Assembly: GCA_965243605.1 (NCBI GenBank)
Contig: CBDEVQ010000100.1
Coordinates: 166,236-230,235 of the forward strand
Direction of reading: 5' to 3'
From: JBMYYR01 sp965243605
GTDB lineage: Bacteria; Bacteroidota; Bacteroidia; Flavobacteriales; CAJXXR01
DNA: 64,000 nucleotides
Below, piece by piece: positions 32,470 to 42,111 of the stretch. The notes under the pieces are model-generated. The model worked only from the letters and a program-made list of their open reading frames with translations, searched no databases and had not been told where the DNA came from. A program made the position numbers and the translations under genes. Each line of letters opens with the position of its first letter. The stretch's first letter is position 1.

Positions 32470-34605
32470 TTACTCTACTAAAACCATATCAATTTGCTTT
32501 TTAAACAAATCGGTATTTGTAACTTGAATTTTAATTTCATCACCAAATCGTATAACACGACCTTTAGATCCTTTAACTAAGAAATCTTTCGGAAATGCAG
32601 TAAAGTAATCAGAACGAATAGAACTCAATCTTATCATACCTTCACATTTCATATCTTTAATCTCTGCGTAAATACCATTTTCTGTAATACCATTAACCAC
32701 GGCATTAAAGGTTTGCCCTACTTTGTCTTCCATAAACTTTACTTGCATAAACTTTACAGACGCACGTTCGGCATCTACAGCTAATTTTTCCATTGATGAG
32801 CTATGCTTACATAGACTTTCATATTTTTCAGCATTAGCAGAAGCTCCACCATCTAAATATCGCTGAATTAAACGATGTGCCATTACATCTGGGTAACGTC
32901 TAATAGGTGATGTAAAATGAGAATAGAATCCAAACCCTAAACCGTAATGTCCAATGTTATTTGTGGAATAAACGGCTTTACTCATACTTCGCATGGCAAG
33001 GGTTTCCACAACATCAGCAAATGGAGATTTATGCGCTTCTGTAAGAACTTCATTTAGATTTTTGTTAATGGTATGTTCTTCCCATGAAAAGCTAAATCCT
33101 ATTTTATTAACAAAATCAGTGAAGTTTTGCAGTTTTTCTAAATCGGGTTTATCGTGAATTCTATAGACAAACGTTCGTTGATCTCTTTTAGCCTTTACTT
33201 TTCCGATGCTTTCACCAACCGTTCTGTTTGCCAACAGCATAAATTCTTCAACAAGTTTATGCGCATCTAAAGAACGTTTCATATAAACGCCAATTGGATT
33301 ATTTTTCTCGTCCAATTGAAAACGCATTTCTTCACGGTCAAATGCAATGGCTCCTTGCTTCATTCGTTTTGCTCGCAGTTTTTTAGCAATAGAATCTAAT
33401 AGAATGATTTCATCTTTGTAATCCCCTTCTTTCGTTTCAATGATTTCTTGAGCCTCCTCATACGTAAATCGTCTATCAGAATGAATAAGCGTTCGCCCGA
33501 TCCAAATGTCTTTAACGGTACCTCTTTTGTTAATTTTAACTGAAACTGAAAAACAACGTTTAGTTTCGTCTGGTCTTAAAGAACACAATCCATTAGATAA
33601 ATACTCTGGAAGCATTGGAATAACTCGATCAACCAAATAAATTGAGGTTGCTCGTTCTTGAGCTTCAGCATCTAATATTGGAGATTTATCTAAATAATAG
33701 CTTACATCTGCAATATGGATACCCACTTCCCAAAGATCATCTTCTAATTTCTCTATAGAAATTGCATCATCAAAATCTTTAGCATCATGAGGATCAATTG
33801 TGAATGTTGTAACTGATCGGAAATCTCGTCTTGTTTTAAGATCTTCAGGTGTTAGATCTTCAGTAAATCGTTTGGCTTCCTTTTCTACCTTTGCAGGGAA
33901 ATGAAGTGGTAAACCAAAATCGCCTAAAATTCCTTGAATTTCGGTTTCGTGATCACCAGCTTGACCGAGAACTTCTATGACTTCACCAAATGGATTTTTT
34001 GTGTCGTTAGGCCAATTAAGCATTTTTAAAACAACACGATCTCCATTCTTAGCTTGTTTTAAATTCTTATCTGAAACAAAAAAGTCTTTTCCAACTTTTT
34101 GGGTAACGACAAAAGCATTTTTACCTGTCTTTTGTACAATACCCATATACGTTGCTCTTGATCGTTCTAAAATAGAAACAACTTGTCCTTCTTGACGATT
34201 ACCTTCTTTGTTTGGTAATAATTGTAATTCAACAAGGTCTTTGTTAAGCGCTTTGTTGGTATTTTTTTTAGAAACAAAAATATCATCACCATTATCCATT
34301 AGGAAAAATCCATTCCCAGATTGATTAACCTCTATCGTTCCTGAGATTGTTTCTAATGGCTTGGCAAGAACATAGGCACCATGTCCTTTTTCTTTAATAA
34401 ATTGTTCGGCTAATAAGTTTTGGACAATTTTTAATACTTGATTTCTATTGTCTTTATCTACGACGTCTAACCCCTTAAATATATGTTTAATAGTTTGAGG
34501 TTTGTTAAGTTTACTTTGAAAATATTGTAAGACTTTTCGGTCTAAATTTGGAATTTTCGTGCGGCGTGATAATTTCTTTTTTTTCTTCTTTATGAATTTA
34601 CTCAT
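32470..34605 (-). CDS. rnr: ribonuclease R
   Basis: A 711-residue 3'-5' exoribonuclease. A basic N-terminal winged-helix-like region is followed by cold-shock OB domains. The RNB catalytic domain has IDPHDAKDFDDAIS and IHIADVSYYLD (the aspartate cluster), and HFTSPIRRYPDVMAHRL is present. A C-terminal S1 domain begins at about residue 630 (GQTFNAVVNGITENGIYAEI). It degrades structured RNA. It is a single-gene unit on the minus strand. Confidence 0.93.
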   Translation of the reverse strand: MSKFIKKKKKKLSRRTKIPNLDRKVLQYFQSKLNKPQTIKHIFKGLDVVDKDNRNQVLKIVQNLLAEQFIKEKGHGAYVLAKPLETISGTIEVNQSGNGFFLMDNGDDIFVSKKNTNKALNKDLVELQLLPNKEGNRQEGQVVSILERSRATYMGIVQKTGKNAFVVTQKVGKDFFVSDKNLKQAKNGDRVVLKMLNWPNDTKNPFGEVIEVLGQAGDHETEIQGILGDFGLPLHFPAKVEKEAKRFTEDLTPEDLKTRRDFRSVTTFTIDPHDAKDFDDAISIEKLEDDLWEVGIHIADVSYYLDKSPILDAEAQERATSIYLVDRVIPMLPEYLSNGLCSLRPDETKRCFSVSVKINKRGTVKDIWIGRTLIHSDRRFTYEEAQEIIETKEGDYKDEIILLDSIAKKLRAKRMKQGAIAFDREEMRFQLDEKNNPIGVYMKRSLDAHKLVEEFMLLANRTVGESIGKVKAKRDQRTFVYRIHDKPDLEKLQNFTDFVNKIGFSFSWEEHTINKNLNEVLTEAHKSPFADVVETLAMRSMSKAVYSTNNIGHYGLGFGFYSHFTSPIRRYPDVMAHRLIQRYLDGGASANAEKYESLCKHSSSMEKLAVDAERASVKFMQVKFMEDKVGQTFNAVVNGITENGIYAEIKDMKCEGMIRLSSIRSDYFTAFPKDFLVKGSKGRVIRFGDEIKIQVTNTDLFKKQIDMVLVE

Positions 34606-34840
34606 TGTATGTGTTTACGGAAATAACATCCGTTTTTATGTTCGCAATATATTGTAATTCGGTATGAATTACATTAATGAAATGTTAAGACTACTTAACG
34701 TATAAAGATGGAGAAGAGGAAAGGATGTTGATGCAAATGTAAGAATAAAAGATAGATAGGTATAAAAATAGATGAAAAAAGAATAAATATCAATATAATA
34801 AGACATTGTACATAAAAATACGATCAATGTATTGATGAAT

Positions 34841-34882
34841 AAAAAAAGCGATTGATCATTAATATGATCAATCGCTTTTTTT
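34841..34882 (-). terminator. terminator after glyS (19-bp stem)
   Basis: The arms 34841-34859 and 34864-34882 are perfectly complementary over 19 bp with a 4-nt loop and A/T tails. It lies 24 nt past the glyS stop; the stem is T-tailed on both strands. Confidence 0.88.
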
Positions 34883-34905
34883 ATATGATAATGAGAGAAT
34901 CTATA

Positions 34906-36450
34906 TTAGATTAACCCTTTTAATAAATTCGTCATATTTAAAGACTGATCTAAAATTGCTTTTAGGTCATTAATATTAATACGATCCTGATCCATTGAAT
35001 CACGATGTCTTAATGTTACCGTATTATCTTCTAACGTTTGAGGATCTACAGTGATACAAAAAGGAGTTCCAATTGCATCTTGTCTTCTATAACGTTTTCC
35101 AATCGCATCTTTTTCATCATACTGACAGCTATAGTCAAACTTAAGCTCTTTTAAAATTTCTTGAGCTTTCCCTTGCATGTCCTCTTTTTTAGTAAGTGGC
35201 ATAACAGCAACTTGAATAGGGGCTAATACAGGAGGGATAGAAAGAACAATACGTGTAGCACCATTCACTTCTTCTTCTTTATAAGCAGCCGAAAGTACAG
35301 ATAAAAACATACGATCTAATCCTACAGAAGTTTCTACAACATAAGGCGTGTAAGATTCTCCTAGTTCTGGATCAAAATATTTAATCTTTTTACCAGAATG
35401 TGCTTCATGTGCTTTTAAATCGAAATCTGTTCTAGAATGAACACCTTCTAATTCTTTAAACCCAAATGGGAAATCAAACTCAATATCGGCAGCAGCATTG
35501 GCGTAATGTGCTAACTTTAAATGATCGTGGAAACGGTATTTGTCTTCTCCTAAACCTAATGACTTATGCCATTTTAATCTAAAATCCTTCCAGTAGTCAT
35601 ACCATTTCATTTCTTCACCTGGGCGAACAAAAAATTGCATTTCCATTTGTTCAAATTCACGCTGACGGAAAATAAACTGACGGGCTACAATTTCATTTCT
35701 AAAGGCTTTACCAATTTGAGCAATTCCAAAAGGAATTTTTTGGCGTCCTGTTTTTTGAACATTTAAGTAATTGGCAAAAATACCTTGAGCCGTTTCTGGA
35801 CGTAACCATAAGGTATCGTTTCCATCACCAGCTACAGATCCCATGCTTGTACCAAACATTAAGTTAAACTGACGTACTTCAGTCCAATTTGCTGATCCAG
35901 ATACAGGACATTTAATTTCAAGATCAATAATAAGATCATAGAATGCCTGAAGATCGTTATCGTTTTGACATTTAGCTAAACGCTCTAAAGCAGAATCTAT
36001 TTTTGCTTGGTTCGCTAATACACGTGGGTTAGTAGAAACAAACTCATCCGGATTAAAAGCCTCACCAAAGCGCTTTTGAGCTTTAGCAACTTCTTTTTTA
36101 ATCTTTAAACGAATCTTCTCTGCATAATCTTCAACTAAAACATCGGCTCTATAACGCTTTTTAGAATCTTTATTATCGATTAAAGGGTCATTAAAGGCAT
36201 CTACATGGCCAGAAGCTTTCCAAGTGGTTGGGTGCATGAAAATTGCAGAATCTAAACCTACAATATTATCATGTAATTTAACCATTGAACTCCACCAATA
36301 GTTTTTTATGTTGTTTTTTAGTTCAACTCCCATCTGTCCGTAGTCGTATACAGCTGAAAGTCCGTCGTAAATCTCACTAGATTGGAATACAAATCCATAC
36401 TCTTTAGCATGAGCTACAACCTTCTTAAAAATATCGTCTTGTTTTGCCAT
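34906..36450 (-). CDS. glyS: glycyl-tRNA synthetase (dimeric, eukaryote-like type)
   Basis: From the ATG at 36450 the protein has 514 residues and opens MAKQDDIFKKVVAHAKEYGF. Class II motifs are present: LRPETAQGIF, GIAQIGKAFRNEI, RQREFEQMEMQFF and TSVGLDRMFLSVL, plus a C-terminal anticodon-binding domain (APIQVAVMPL). This is the alpha2 form, not the GlyQ/GlyS tetramer. The longer frame from 36531 is unlikely because TATATTTG, a promoter element, lies 4 nt before the chosen ATG. That implies a very short or absent leader. Confidence 0.94.
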   Translation of the reverse strand: MAKQDDIFKKVVAHAKEYGFVFQSSEIYDGLSAVYDYGQMGVELKNNIKNYWWSSMVKLHDNIVGLDSAIFMHPTTWKASGHVDAFNDPLIDNKDSKKRYRADVLVEDYAEKIRLKIKKEVAKAQKRFGEAFNPDEFVSTNPRVLANQAKIDSALERLAKCQNDNDLQAFYDLIIDLEIKCPVSGSANWTEVRQFNLMFGTSMGSVAGDGNDTLWLRPETAQGIFANYLNVQKTGRQKIPFGIAQIGKAFRNEIVARQFIFRQREFEQMEMQFFVRPGEEMKWYDYWKDFRLKWHKSLGLGEDKYRFHDHLKLAHYANAAADIEFDFPFGFKELEGVHSRTDFDLKAHEAHSGKKIKYFDPELGESYTPYVVETSVGLDRMFLSVLSAAYKEEEVNGATRIVLSIPPVLAPIQVAVMPLTKKEDMQGKAQEILKELKFDYSCQYDEKDAIGKRYRRQDAIGTPFCITVDPQTLEDNTVTLRHRDSMDQDRININDLKAILDQSLNMTNLLKGLI

Positions 36451-36454
36451 GGCG

Positions 36455-36462
36455 CAAATATA
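36455..36462 (-). promoter_or_regulatory. -7 promoter element (TATATTTG) abutting the glyS start
   Basis: On the minus strand TATATTTG ends 4 nt before the glyS ATG, so transcription would begin near the first codon. Confidence 0.5.
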
Positions 36463-36512
36463 ATTTTTCTGATTGAAACTGAATATATCTAAGTTTAAAT
36501 TAGATGTAAAAA

Positions 36513-36547
36513 AAACCTGTAAACAATTCATATTTGCTTACAGGTTT
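36513..36547 (-). terminator. terminator after the PrcB-like lipoprotein gene
   Basis: AAACCTGTAA (36513-36522) and TTACAGGTTT (36538-36547) pair. On the minus strand a T-run follows. Confidence 0.75.
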
Positions 36548-36571
36548 ATTATATGTTCGTATTTATTACGG

Positions 36572-37012
36572 TTAGTTTGAAAATTCGACAGTTTTGTCAA
36601 TTTTTTCAACCTTAATAAAGTGATATGGTCTGGTAAGTACAGTCGTTACAGCCCCATCGCCTCCATCTTCGAATTCAGATTCTACTATAACTTCATCTTC
36701 ATGTTCTACAACAGATTCAATTTCTACATCATATCCTCCTGAAGTTTGCACTTCATCAATAACGGCAATAACGGTATACATATTAAAATCAATATTGTCC
36801 TCTAATAGTTCATTAGGTTCAATTTTAGTTTTAATATTATTCCAATGTATAGAGTTTGTAATCACTATATTTTCAATAGGCGCTTCATTATCATCGTAAG
36901 GAAAGTTATTTCCTTTTGCAACAGTAGTCATTTCTAGTGTTACATTATCAAAATCATCGCTACAGCTAAATAAGGTTGCTAAAATAAGCAGTGTAGAAAT
37001 TATATATTTCAT
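36572..37012 (-). CDS. small lipoprotein resembling PrcB C-terminal domain proteins
   Basis: A 146-residue lipoprotein with signal LLILATLFSCS (lipobox Cys17). The mature region has VIAVIDEVQTSGGYDVEIESV and TRPYHFIKVEK, the pattern of the PrcB-type beta domain (Q-x-GGY...P-x-V-x-I) known from protease-complex subunits. No catalytic residues are visible. Expressed from its own TATCTTTG promoter element (37037-37030). Function unknown. Confidence 0.65.
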   Translation of the reverse strand: MKYIISTLLILATLFSCSDDFDNVTLEMTTVAKGNNFPYDDNEAPIENIVITNSIHWNNIKTKIEPNELLEDNIDFNMYTVIAVIDEVQTSGGYDVEIESVVEHEDEVIVESEFEDGGDGAVTTVLTRPYHFIKVEKIDKTVEFSN

Positions 37013-37029
37013 AATCGCATTGTTTTATG

Positions 37030-37037
37030 CAAAGATA
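37030..37037 (-). promoter_or_regulatory. -7 promoter element (TATCTTTG) of the PrcB-like gene
   Basis: TATCTTTG on the minus strand, 17 nt upstream of the ATG at 37012. Confidence 0.6.
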
Positions 37038-37085
37038 AAATGAATTTTGCATATGAGAATGTCTTAAGGTATAATATATTAATTA

Positions 37086-37439
37086 TTATGAAATACTATT
37101 TGGAATCCATTCTATTTTATAATTGGTCCTATTCCCTTCAATACAAAATATATCAATTTGAGCTTCAAAGTCTAAATTGTAGATGTTTAGATAATCTTCT
37201 ATCGCTTGCCTTAATAAATTAATTTTCTTGTTGGTAATAAAAGAAATGAGTTCTCCATGGAGGGTATTGGATCGAGTTTTAACTTCAATAAAAACAATTC
37301 TATTGTTGTGGAAGGCAATTAAATCGATCTCTGCTTTTTTACATCTCCAATTTCTATGTAATATAATATAGCCTTGTTGTTGTAGATAATAATGCGCTAG
37401 TTTTTCTCCCCACTCTCCATATTCTTGATTATTCATCAT
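37086..37439 (-). CDS. YraN-family (UPF0102) putative endonuclease-fold protein
   Basis: A 117-residue protein with GEWGEKLAHYYLQQQGY, KKAEIDLIA and IVFIEVKTRS. The E..D..EVK pattern is the restriction-endonuclease-like catalytic set of the UPF0102 family, whose biological role is poorly known. Its start overlaps the LD-carboxypeptidase gene by 11 nt, so the two are cotranscribed. Confidence 0.88.
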   Translation of the reverse strand: MMNNQEYGEWGEKLAHYYLQQQGYIILHRNWRCKKAEIDLIAFHNNRIVFIEVKTRSNTLHGELISFITNKKINLLRQAIEDYLNIYNLDFEAQIDIFCIEGNRTNYKIEWIPNSIS

Positions 37440-38319
37440 AGGTCATAATATGTGATTGATTATTATGTGTGTTAATGGTAATGTATTTACCTAAAACAAT
37501 GGGCTGATTATTGTCTATATGCCCTGCAGGGAAGTTAAAGTAAACGGGGATGTTAAGTTGTTTAGCGAATTTTGAGAAAATGTCTTGGTAAGATTCTCCA
37601 AACGGTATTTTGTGGTCATGGATATCAGTAAAACTACCAACCAATATGGCTTTTATATGATTTAAAGATCCAGATCTTAATAATCCATACATAACACGAT
37701 CTAAATGGTATGAATATTCGTCTAGGTCTTCTATAAATAAAATAGAATGCTCTGTTGCTGGGTAAGATGCAGACCCTATAAAGCTATACAACATAGATAA
37801 ATTACCACCGATAAGCTTACCGCTTACAGAACGATTAGAAGACCAAGTATCGGTTCCCCAAATAATAGGATTTAGTTTATGGTTTAAAATGTGTAATAAA
37901 CGGTCCTTGCACGATTCTTCAAGCGAAGGAAACTGAATAGGCATAGGCGCATGTATACTGGTCATATTAAATTGTAATACATGGTTAAGTAAAATGGTAA
38001 AATCACTAAACCCAATAAGTAATTTTGGGTGTGCAATAAATGTTTCCCAATTAAGGTTATCCATTATTCTTACGGTTCCATATCCACCTCTTAAACACCA
38101 AATGGCATCAATGTTTGGATTGTCTATAAGTTCTTGAAAAGCTTGAGTTCTGTTTACATCATCTCCACCAAACTGATGGTGTTGTAAGTTAAGGTTAGAC
38201 GCTAATAGGACATTAAAATGATTTGTAGTAAGCCAATTTTCAGCTTCAGAAATTACCGTTTGATCTACAAAACGGGCAGTGGAACAAAGGGCGATTGTTT
38301 TTATTGGGCTTTTCATCAT
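37429..38319 (-). CDS. LD-carboxypeptidase (S66 family)
   Basis: A 296-residue protein with WCLRGGYGTVRIMDNL (nucleophile-elbow region, although the usual serine site is in the GGYG context), GGNLSMLYSFIGS, LFIEDLDEY and a late GHIDNN histidine. S66 enzymes trim the terminal D-Ala from tetrapeptide stems during peptidoglycan recycling. A TATATTTG element sits at 38346-38339. No signal peptide is visible, so it acts in the cytoplasm. Confidence 0.88.
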   Translation of the reverse strand: MMKSPIKTIALCSTARFVDQTVISEAENWLTTNHFNVLLASNLNLQHHQFGGDDVNRTQAFQELIDNPNIDAIWCLRGGYGTVRIMDNLNWETFIAHPKLLIGFSDFTILLNHVLQFNMTSIHAPMPIQFPSLEESCKDRLLHILNHKLNPIIWGTDTWSSNRSVSGKLIGGNLSMLYSFIGSASYPATEHSILFIEDLDEYSYHLDRVMYGLLRSGSLNHIKAILVGSFTDIHDHKIPFGESYQDIFSKFAKQLNIPVYFNFPAGHIDNNQPIVLGKYITINTHNNQSHIMTYDE

Positions 38320-38338
38320 AACATATATTCAATTAGAC

Positions 38339-38346
38339 CAAATATA
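38339..38346 (-). promoter_or_regulatory. -7 promoter element (TATATTTG) of the LD-carboxypeptidase/yraN unit
   Basis: TATATTTG on the minus strand, 19 nt upstream of the ATG at 38319. Confidence 0.6.
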
Positions 38347-38432
38347 AGTTATCTTAAATTAACATTGCCAAAATTAATAGAGATGTTAAGTTAAAATTGA
38401 AATAATAAAGAGCTTACTTCCACATTAAAACG

Positions 38433-38440
38433 TACCTTTG
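38433..38440 (+). promoter_or_regulatory. -7 promoter element (TACCTTTG) of metG
   Basis: TACCTTTG matches TAnnTTTG. The predicted transcript start (about 38447) lies after the TTG at 38445, excluding that codon as the start and leaving the GTG at 38469. Confidence 0.65.
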
Positions 38441-38468
38441 CAGATTGTTAACAACAAGATTAAAACAC

Positions 38469-40511
38469 GTGAAGCAAAAGTATACAATTACAGCGGCATT
38501 GCCATACACCAACGGACCAGTTCATATTGGTCATTTAGCTGGTGTTTATATTCCTGCAGATATTTTTTCAAGATACCAACGTTTAAAAGACAATGATGTT
38601 CTTTTTGTATGTGGATCTGACGAACATGGTGTAGCAATTACAATGAAAGCTCGTAAAGAGGGGATTACACCTCAGGAGGTTGTAGACAAGTATAATAAAA
38701 TAATTAAGGACTCTTTTAAAGAGTTTGGGATCTCGTTTGATATATACTCACGTACATCGAAGAAAATCCATCACGATACGGCTCAAGAATTCTTCATGAA
38801 TCTTCATGAAAAAGGTGAGTTTATAGAGAAAACATCTCAACAATATTATGATGCTGGTGAAAAGCAATTTTTGGCAGATCGTTATATAATGGGAACTTGT
38901 CCGCATTGTAAAAATGAGGAAGCTTATGGTGATCAATGTGAAAAATGTGGTACATCATTAAGTCCAGAGGAATTAATTAATCCTAAGTCTACAATTTCTG
39001 GTAACCAACCCGAAAAGAAGGAGACTAAGCACTGGTATTTACCATTGGATAAATATGAGCCTTGGTTAAAAGAATGGATTGTAGATGGACATAAAGACGA
39101 TTGGAAAACCAACGTTTATGGACAATGTAAATCTTGGATAGATCAAGGGTTAGTGCCAAGAGCGGTAACACGTGATTTAGATTGGGGAATTAAAGTTCCA
39201 GTTGAAGGTGGAGACGGAAAAGTACTATACGTTTGGTTTGATGCACCTATTGGATATATTTCTGCAAGTAAAGACTGGGCAGAGCAAACAGGTGGAGATT
39301 GGGAAAGTCATTGGAAAGATGAAAATACCAAGTTAATTCACTTTATAGGAAAAGATAATATTGTATTTCACTGTATTATTTTCCCGGCTATGTTAAAAGC
39401 GCATGGAGATTATATTTTACCAGACAATGTTCCTGGAATGGAATTCCTTAACTTAGAAGGAAAGAAAATTTCTACATCTAGAGATTGGGCCGTATGGTTA
39501 CATGAGTATTTAGAAGATTTCCCTGGGAAACAGGATTCTTTAAGATATATGTTAACTGCCATTGCTCCAGAAACAAAAGATAATGACTTTACTTGGACAG
39601 ATTTTCAGGGTAAAAACAACAGCGAATTGGTTGGAGTTTATGGAAACTTTGTAAATAGAGTTCTTGTATTAATTAATAAATACTGGGGTGGAGTTGTTCC
39701 AGAAATGGGAGAGTTGTCAGAAATTGATGAGTCTGTTATTAATGGAATGAATGAATATAGAGCAAAGATCGAATCATCAATGGAGCGTTACCGTTTAAGA
39801 GAAGCGCAACAAGAAATGATGAATTTAGCTCGATTAGGAAACAAGTACCTTACAGAAGAAGAACCGTGGAAGTGGTATAAGACAGATGAGGCAAGAGCCA
39901 AAACCATCTTATATATATCTTTACAAATATGTGCTAAATTGGCTGTATTGTCGGAACCATTTATACCAAATACGTCAGCTAAATTAACAGAGATGTTAAA
40001 TTTAGGTCAGATAGAATGGAATAAGGTTGATGCTACAGATTTATTACCATCAGGACATCAAATTAATAAAGCCGAATTATTGTTTGAGCGTATTGATGAT
40101 GATATTATTGAAGCACAAAAGCAAAAGCTAGAAGATAAAGCCGCTCAAAAAGCTTTAGAAATGGCAAAGGCTGAACCTCAAAAGGAAGAAACAACATTTG
40201 ATGCATTTACTAAAATGGATTTAAGAGTTGGTGAAATTCTTGAGGCTGATAAAATGAAAAAAACAAAAAAGTTATTACAACTTAAGGTAGATACAGGAAT
40301 TGACCAACGTACAATTATTTCTGGAATAGCAGAGCATTATTCTCCGGAGGAGTTGATCGGGAAAAAAGTAATGGTGTTGGTTAATTTAGCTCCACGTAAA
40401 ATGAGAGGAGTAGATAGTGAAGGAATGATTTTACTTTCTGAGAATGCAGAAGGTAAGTTGTTTTTTGTTGAACCAAGTGCAGATGCAAAACCAGGTGATG
40501 TAATTGCTTAA
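38469..40511 (+). CDS. metG: methionyl-tRNA synthetase with C-terminal tRNA-binding domain
   Basis: Starting at GTG 38469 (MKQKYTITAALPYTNG) the protein has 680 residues. HIGH is in VHIGHLAG. The zinc knuckle is CPHCKNEEAYGDQCEKCG and the KMSKS equivalent is KISTSRDW. A C-terminal EMAP/Trbp111-like domain (TFDAFTKMDLRVGEILEA ... VNLAPRKMRG) starts at about residue 575. The GTG start is unusual but supported by the promoter position and by homologous starts recalled from the family. A hairpin without T-run follows at 40517-40549. Confidence 0.95.
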   Translation: MKQKYTITAALPYTNGPVHIGHLAGVYIPADIFSRYQRLKDNDVLFVCGSDEHGVAITMKARKEGITPQEVVDKYNKIIKDSFKEFGISFDIYSRTSKKIHHDTAQEFFMNLHEKGEFIEKTSQQYYDAGEKQFLADRYIMGTCPHCKNEEAYGDQCEKCGTSLSPEELINPKSTISGNQPEKKETKHWYLPLDKYEPWLKEWIVDGHKDDWKTNVYGQCKSWIDQGLVPRAVTRDLDWGIKVPVEGGDGKVLYVWFDAPIGYISASKDWAEQTGGDWESHWKDENTKLIHFIGKDNIVFHCIIFPAMLKAHGDYILPDNVPGMEFLNLEGKKISTSRDWAVWLHEYLEDFPGKQDSLRYMLTAIAPETKDNDFTWTDFQGKNNSELVGVYGNFVNRVLVLINKYWGGVVPEMGELSEIDESVINGMNEYRAKIESSMERYRLREAQQEMMNLARLGNKYLTEEEPWKWYKTDEARAKTILYISLQICAKLAVLSEPFIPNTSAKLTEMLNLGQIEWNKVDATDLLPSGHQINKAELLFERIDDDIIEAQKQKLEDKAAQKALEMAKAEPQKEETTFDAFTKMDLRVGEILEADKMKKTKKLLQLKVDTGIDQRTIISGIAEHYSPEELIGKKVMVLVNLAPRKMRGVDSEGMILLSENAEGKLFFVEPSADAKPGDVIA

Positions 40512-40516
40512 AAACA

Positions 40517-40549
40517 AATAAGGTTTTACCACTTTGATAAAACCTTATT
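40517..40549 (+). terminator. hairpin after metG
   Basis: AATAAGGTTTTA (40517-40528) pairs with TAAAACCTTATT (40538-40549). It lacks a clear T-run, so termination strength is uncertain. Confidence 0.55.
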
Positions 40550-40645
40550 AACACCTAAATCCCTAAAAATTACACTTGAAACTATTGTCTAGTTTTTAAT
40601 GTCTTTTGATAGAGGTGTTGCAATGACTGTGCCAAACTTTAAATT

Positions 40646-41920
40646 ATGAAGAAGAACTTTAGAAATAAGTCGAAAAAAGAAAGCTTGATAGATCCAAATG
40701 CTTCTAAACGACGAGAAAATAGAAACCCAGAACGCGATTTAAAGCGTGATAAGTTTAAAAAAGGTAAAAAAACGTTTTCTAAGGATACAGATTATAATCC
40801 TAAGGATAACGAATCTGGAACATCTAAAGATGATGGTTATGGATTCTTTAAAGAGAAAGGATTTAAAAAGCCAGAAAAGAAACGTTCTTATGCCGATAGA
40901 GCAAAGGGTGCTGACTACCGTAAGAAATTACGTAAAGAGCAAGAACAAGAAGAACGTAATGCAAACCGAAAGTTTTCTAAGAAGACGTATGCTAACCGCG
41001 AGCGTGCAGAAGAGGAAATGAAAAAGGCAAGAGCGAATAAAGCTGCTGCAAAAGGAGATGCTAAACCTTATGGAGAAAGACAGCCTTCTGAGCGCGATGC
41101 GTATAGTCCTGCAAAACGTTTTGATAAAAACAAAATGGGGAAATCGCAACGTTCTGTTGGTGCTAAATTCTCTATGCCTAAAAAAGGTGGAGGTTCTGCT
41201 AAAAGTAAAGACTTAACTCGTATCAATAAATACTTGGCTCATTCTGGAATGGGTTCTCGTAGAGAAGTTGAAAAATACATTTTATCAGGAATGGTAAAAG
41301 TAAACGGGAAAGTCATGTTAGATCTATCTTATATGGTAGGTAGAAAAGATGTTGTACAATTTGATGGTAGACGTATTAAAGGAGAGCAAAAGCGTTTCTT
41401 TGTTATGAACAAGCCGAAAGATTTCTTAACAACTACCGAAGATGATAGAGGACGTAGAACGGTAATGGATTTAATTGGGAAAGCGTGTGAAGAGCGTATT
41501 TACCCAGTTGGACGTTTAGATAGAAACACTACAGGTGTTCTTATGTTTACAAATGACGGTGATATGGCTAAAAAGTTAACACACCCATCATTCGGAGCAG
41601 CTAAAATTTACCATGTACATTTAGATAGTAATTTCTCTAAAGCAGATTTTGATAAATTGAGAAAGGGAATTGTTTTAGAAGATGGTGAAATTAAGCCTGA
41701 TAAATTAGCATATATAGACGATTCTAGACGTGAGATTGGAGTAGAAATTCACTCTGGACGTAACCGAATTGTACGTCGTATGTTTGCTGAATTAGGATAT
41801 GAGGTTATGAAATTAGATCGTGTTTTCTTCGCTGGATTAACAAAGAAGAATTTAAAGCGTGGACAATATCGTGAGCTTGATAGAAAAGAGATCGATTTCT
41901 TAAAAATGCTTAAGAAGTAA
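40646..41920 (+). CDS. RluB/RsuA-family pseudouridine synthase with long basic N-terminal extension
   Basis: A 424-residue protein. Residues 1-190 are Lys/Arg/Glu-rich and low-complexity, probably disordered. An S4 domain follows (RINKYLAHSGMGSRREVEKYI, starting near 192), then the pseudouridine synthase domain with the catalytic Asp in PVGRLDRNTTGVLMF and RNRIVRRMFAELGYEV. The family modifies 23S or 16S rRNA; RluB-type is most likely. The long charged extension is common in Bacteroidota members and may bind rRNA. Confidence 0.9.
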   Translation: MKKNFRNKSKKESLIDPNASKRRENRNPERDLKRDKFKKGKKTFSKDTDYNPKDNESGTSKDDGYGFFKEKGFKKPEKKRSYADRAKGADYRKKLRKEQEQEERNANRKFSKKTYANRERAEEEMKKARANKAAAKGDAKPYGERQPSERDAYSPAKRFDKNKMGKSQRSVGAKFSMPKKGGGSAKSKDLTRINKYLAHSGMGSRREVEKYILSGMVKVNGKVMLDLSYMVGRKDVVQFDGRRIKGEQKRFFVMNKPKDFLTTTEDDRGRRTVMDLIGKACEERIYPVGRLDRNTTGVLMFTNDGDMAKKLTHPSFGAAKIYHVHLDSNFSKADFDKLRKGIVLEDGEIKPDKLAYIDDSRREIGVEIHSGRNRIVRRMFAELGYEVMKLDRVFFAGLTKKNLKRGQYRELDRKEIDFLKMLKK

Positions 41921-42007
41921 ATCTAGTTTTTACATACCTACCCGTTCAAGTTTTTATTAGGATTGATAAAGAATAATAAGGGTTTGGAGAACAAGGTGTT
42001 GAATAAT

Positions 42008-42042
42008 AAAAAAAGAGACTGTGAAAACAGTCTCTTTTTTTT
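42008..42042 (+). terminator. terminator after the RluB-like gene
   Basis: AGAGACTGT (42014-42022) pairs with ACAGTCTCT (42027-42035) around GAAA, with an A-tract before and a T-tract after. Confidence 0.88.
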
Positions 42043-42111
42043 GTTTTTATAATTCTGTAAAAGATGCCTTCCTTTTAGGAGTATGATTTTAAGGTAATCA
42101 TGTTACCAAAA

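Noticed and set aside
38445..38468. TTG start for metG
   Set aside because: It lies at the predicted transcript start and the family start aligns with the GTG at 38469.
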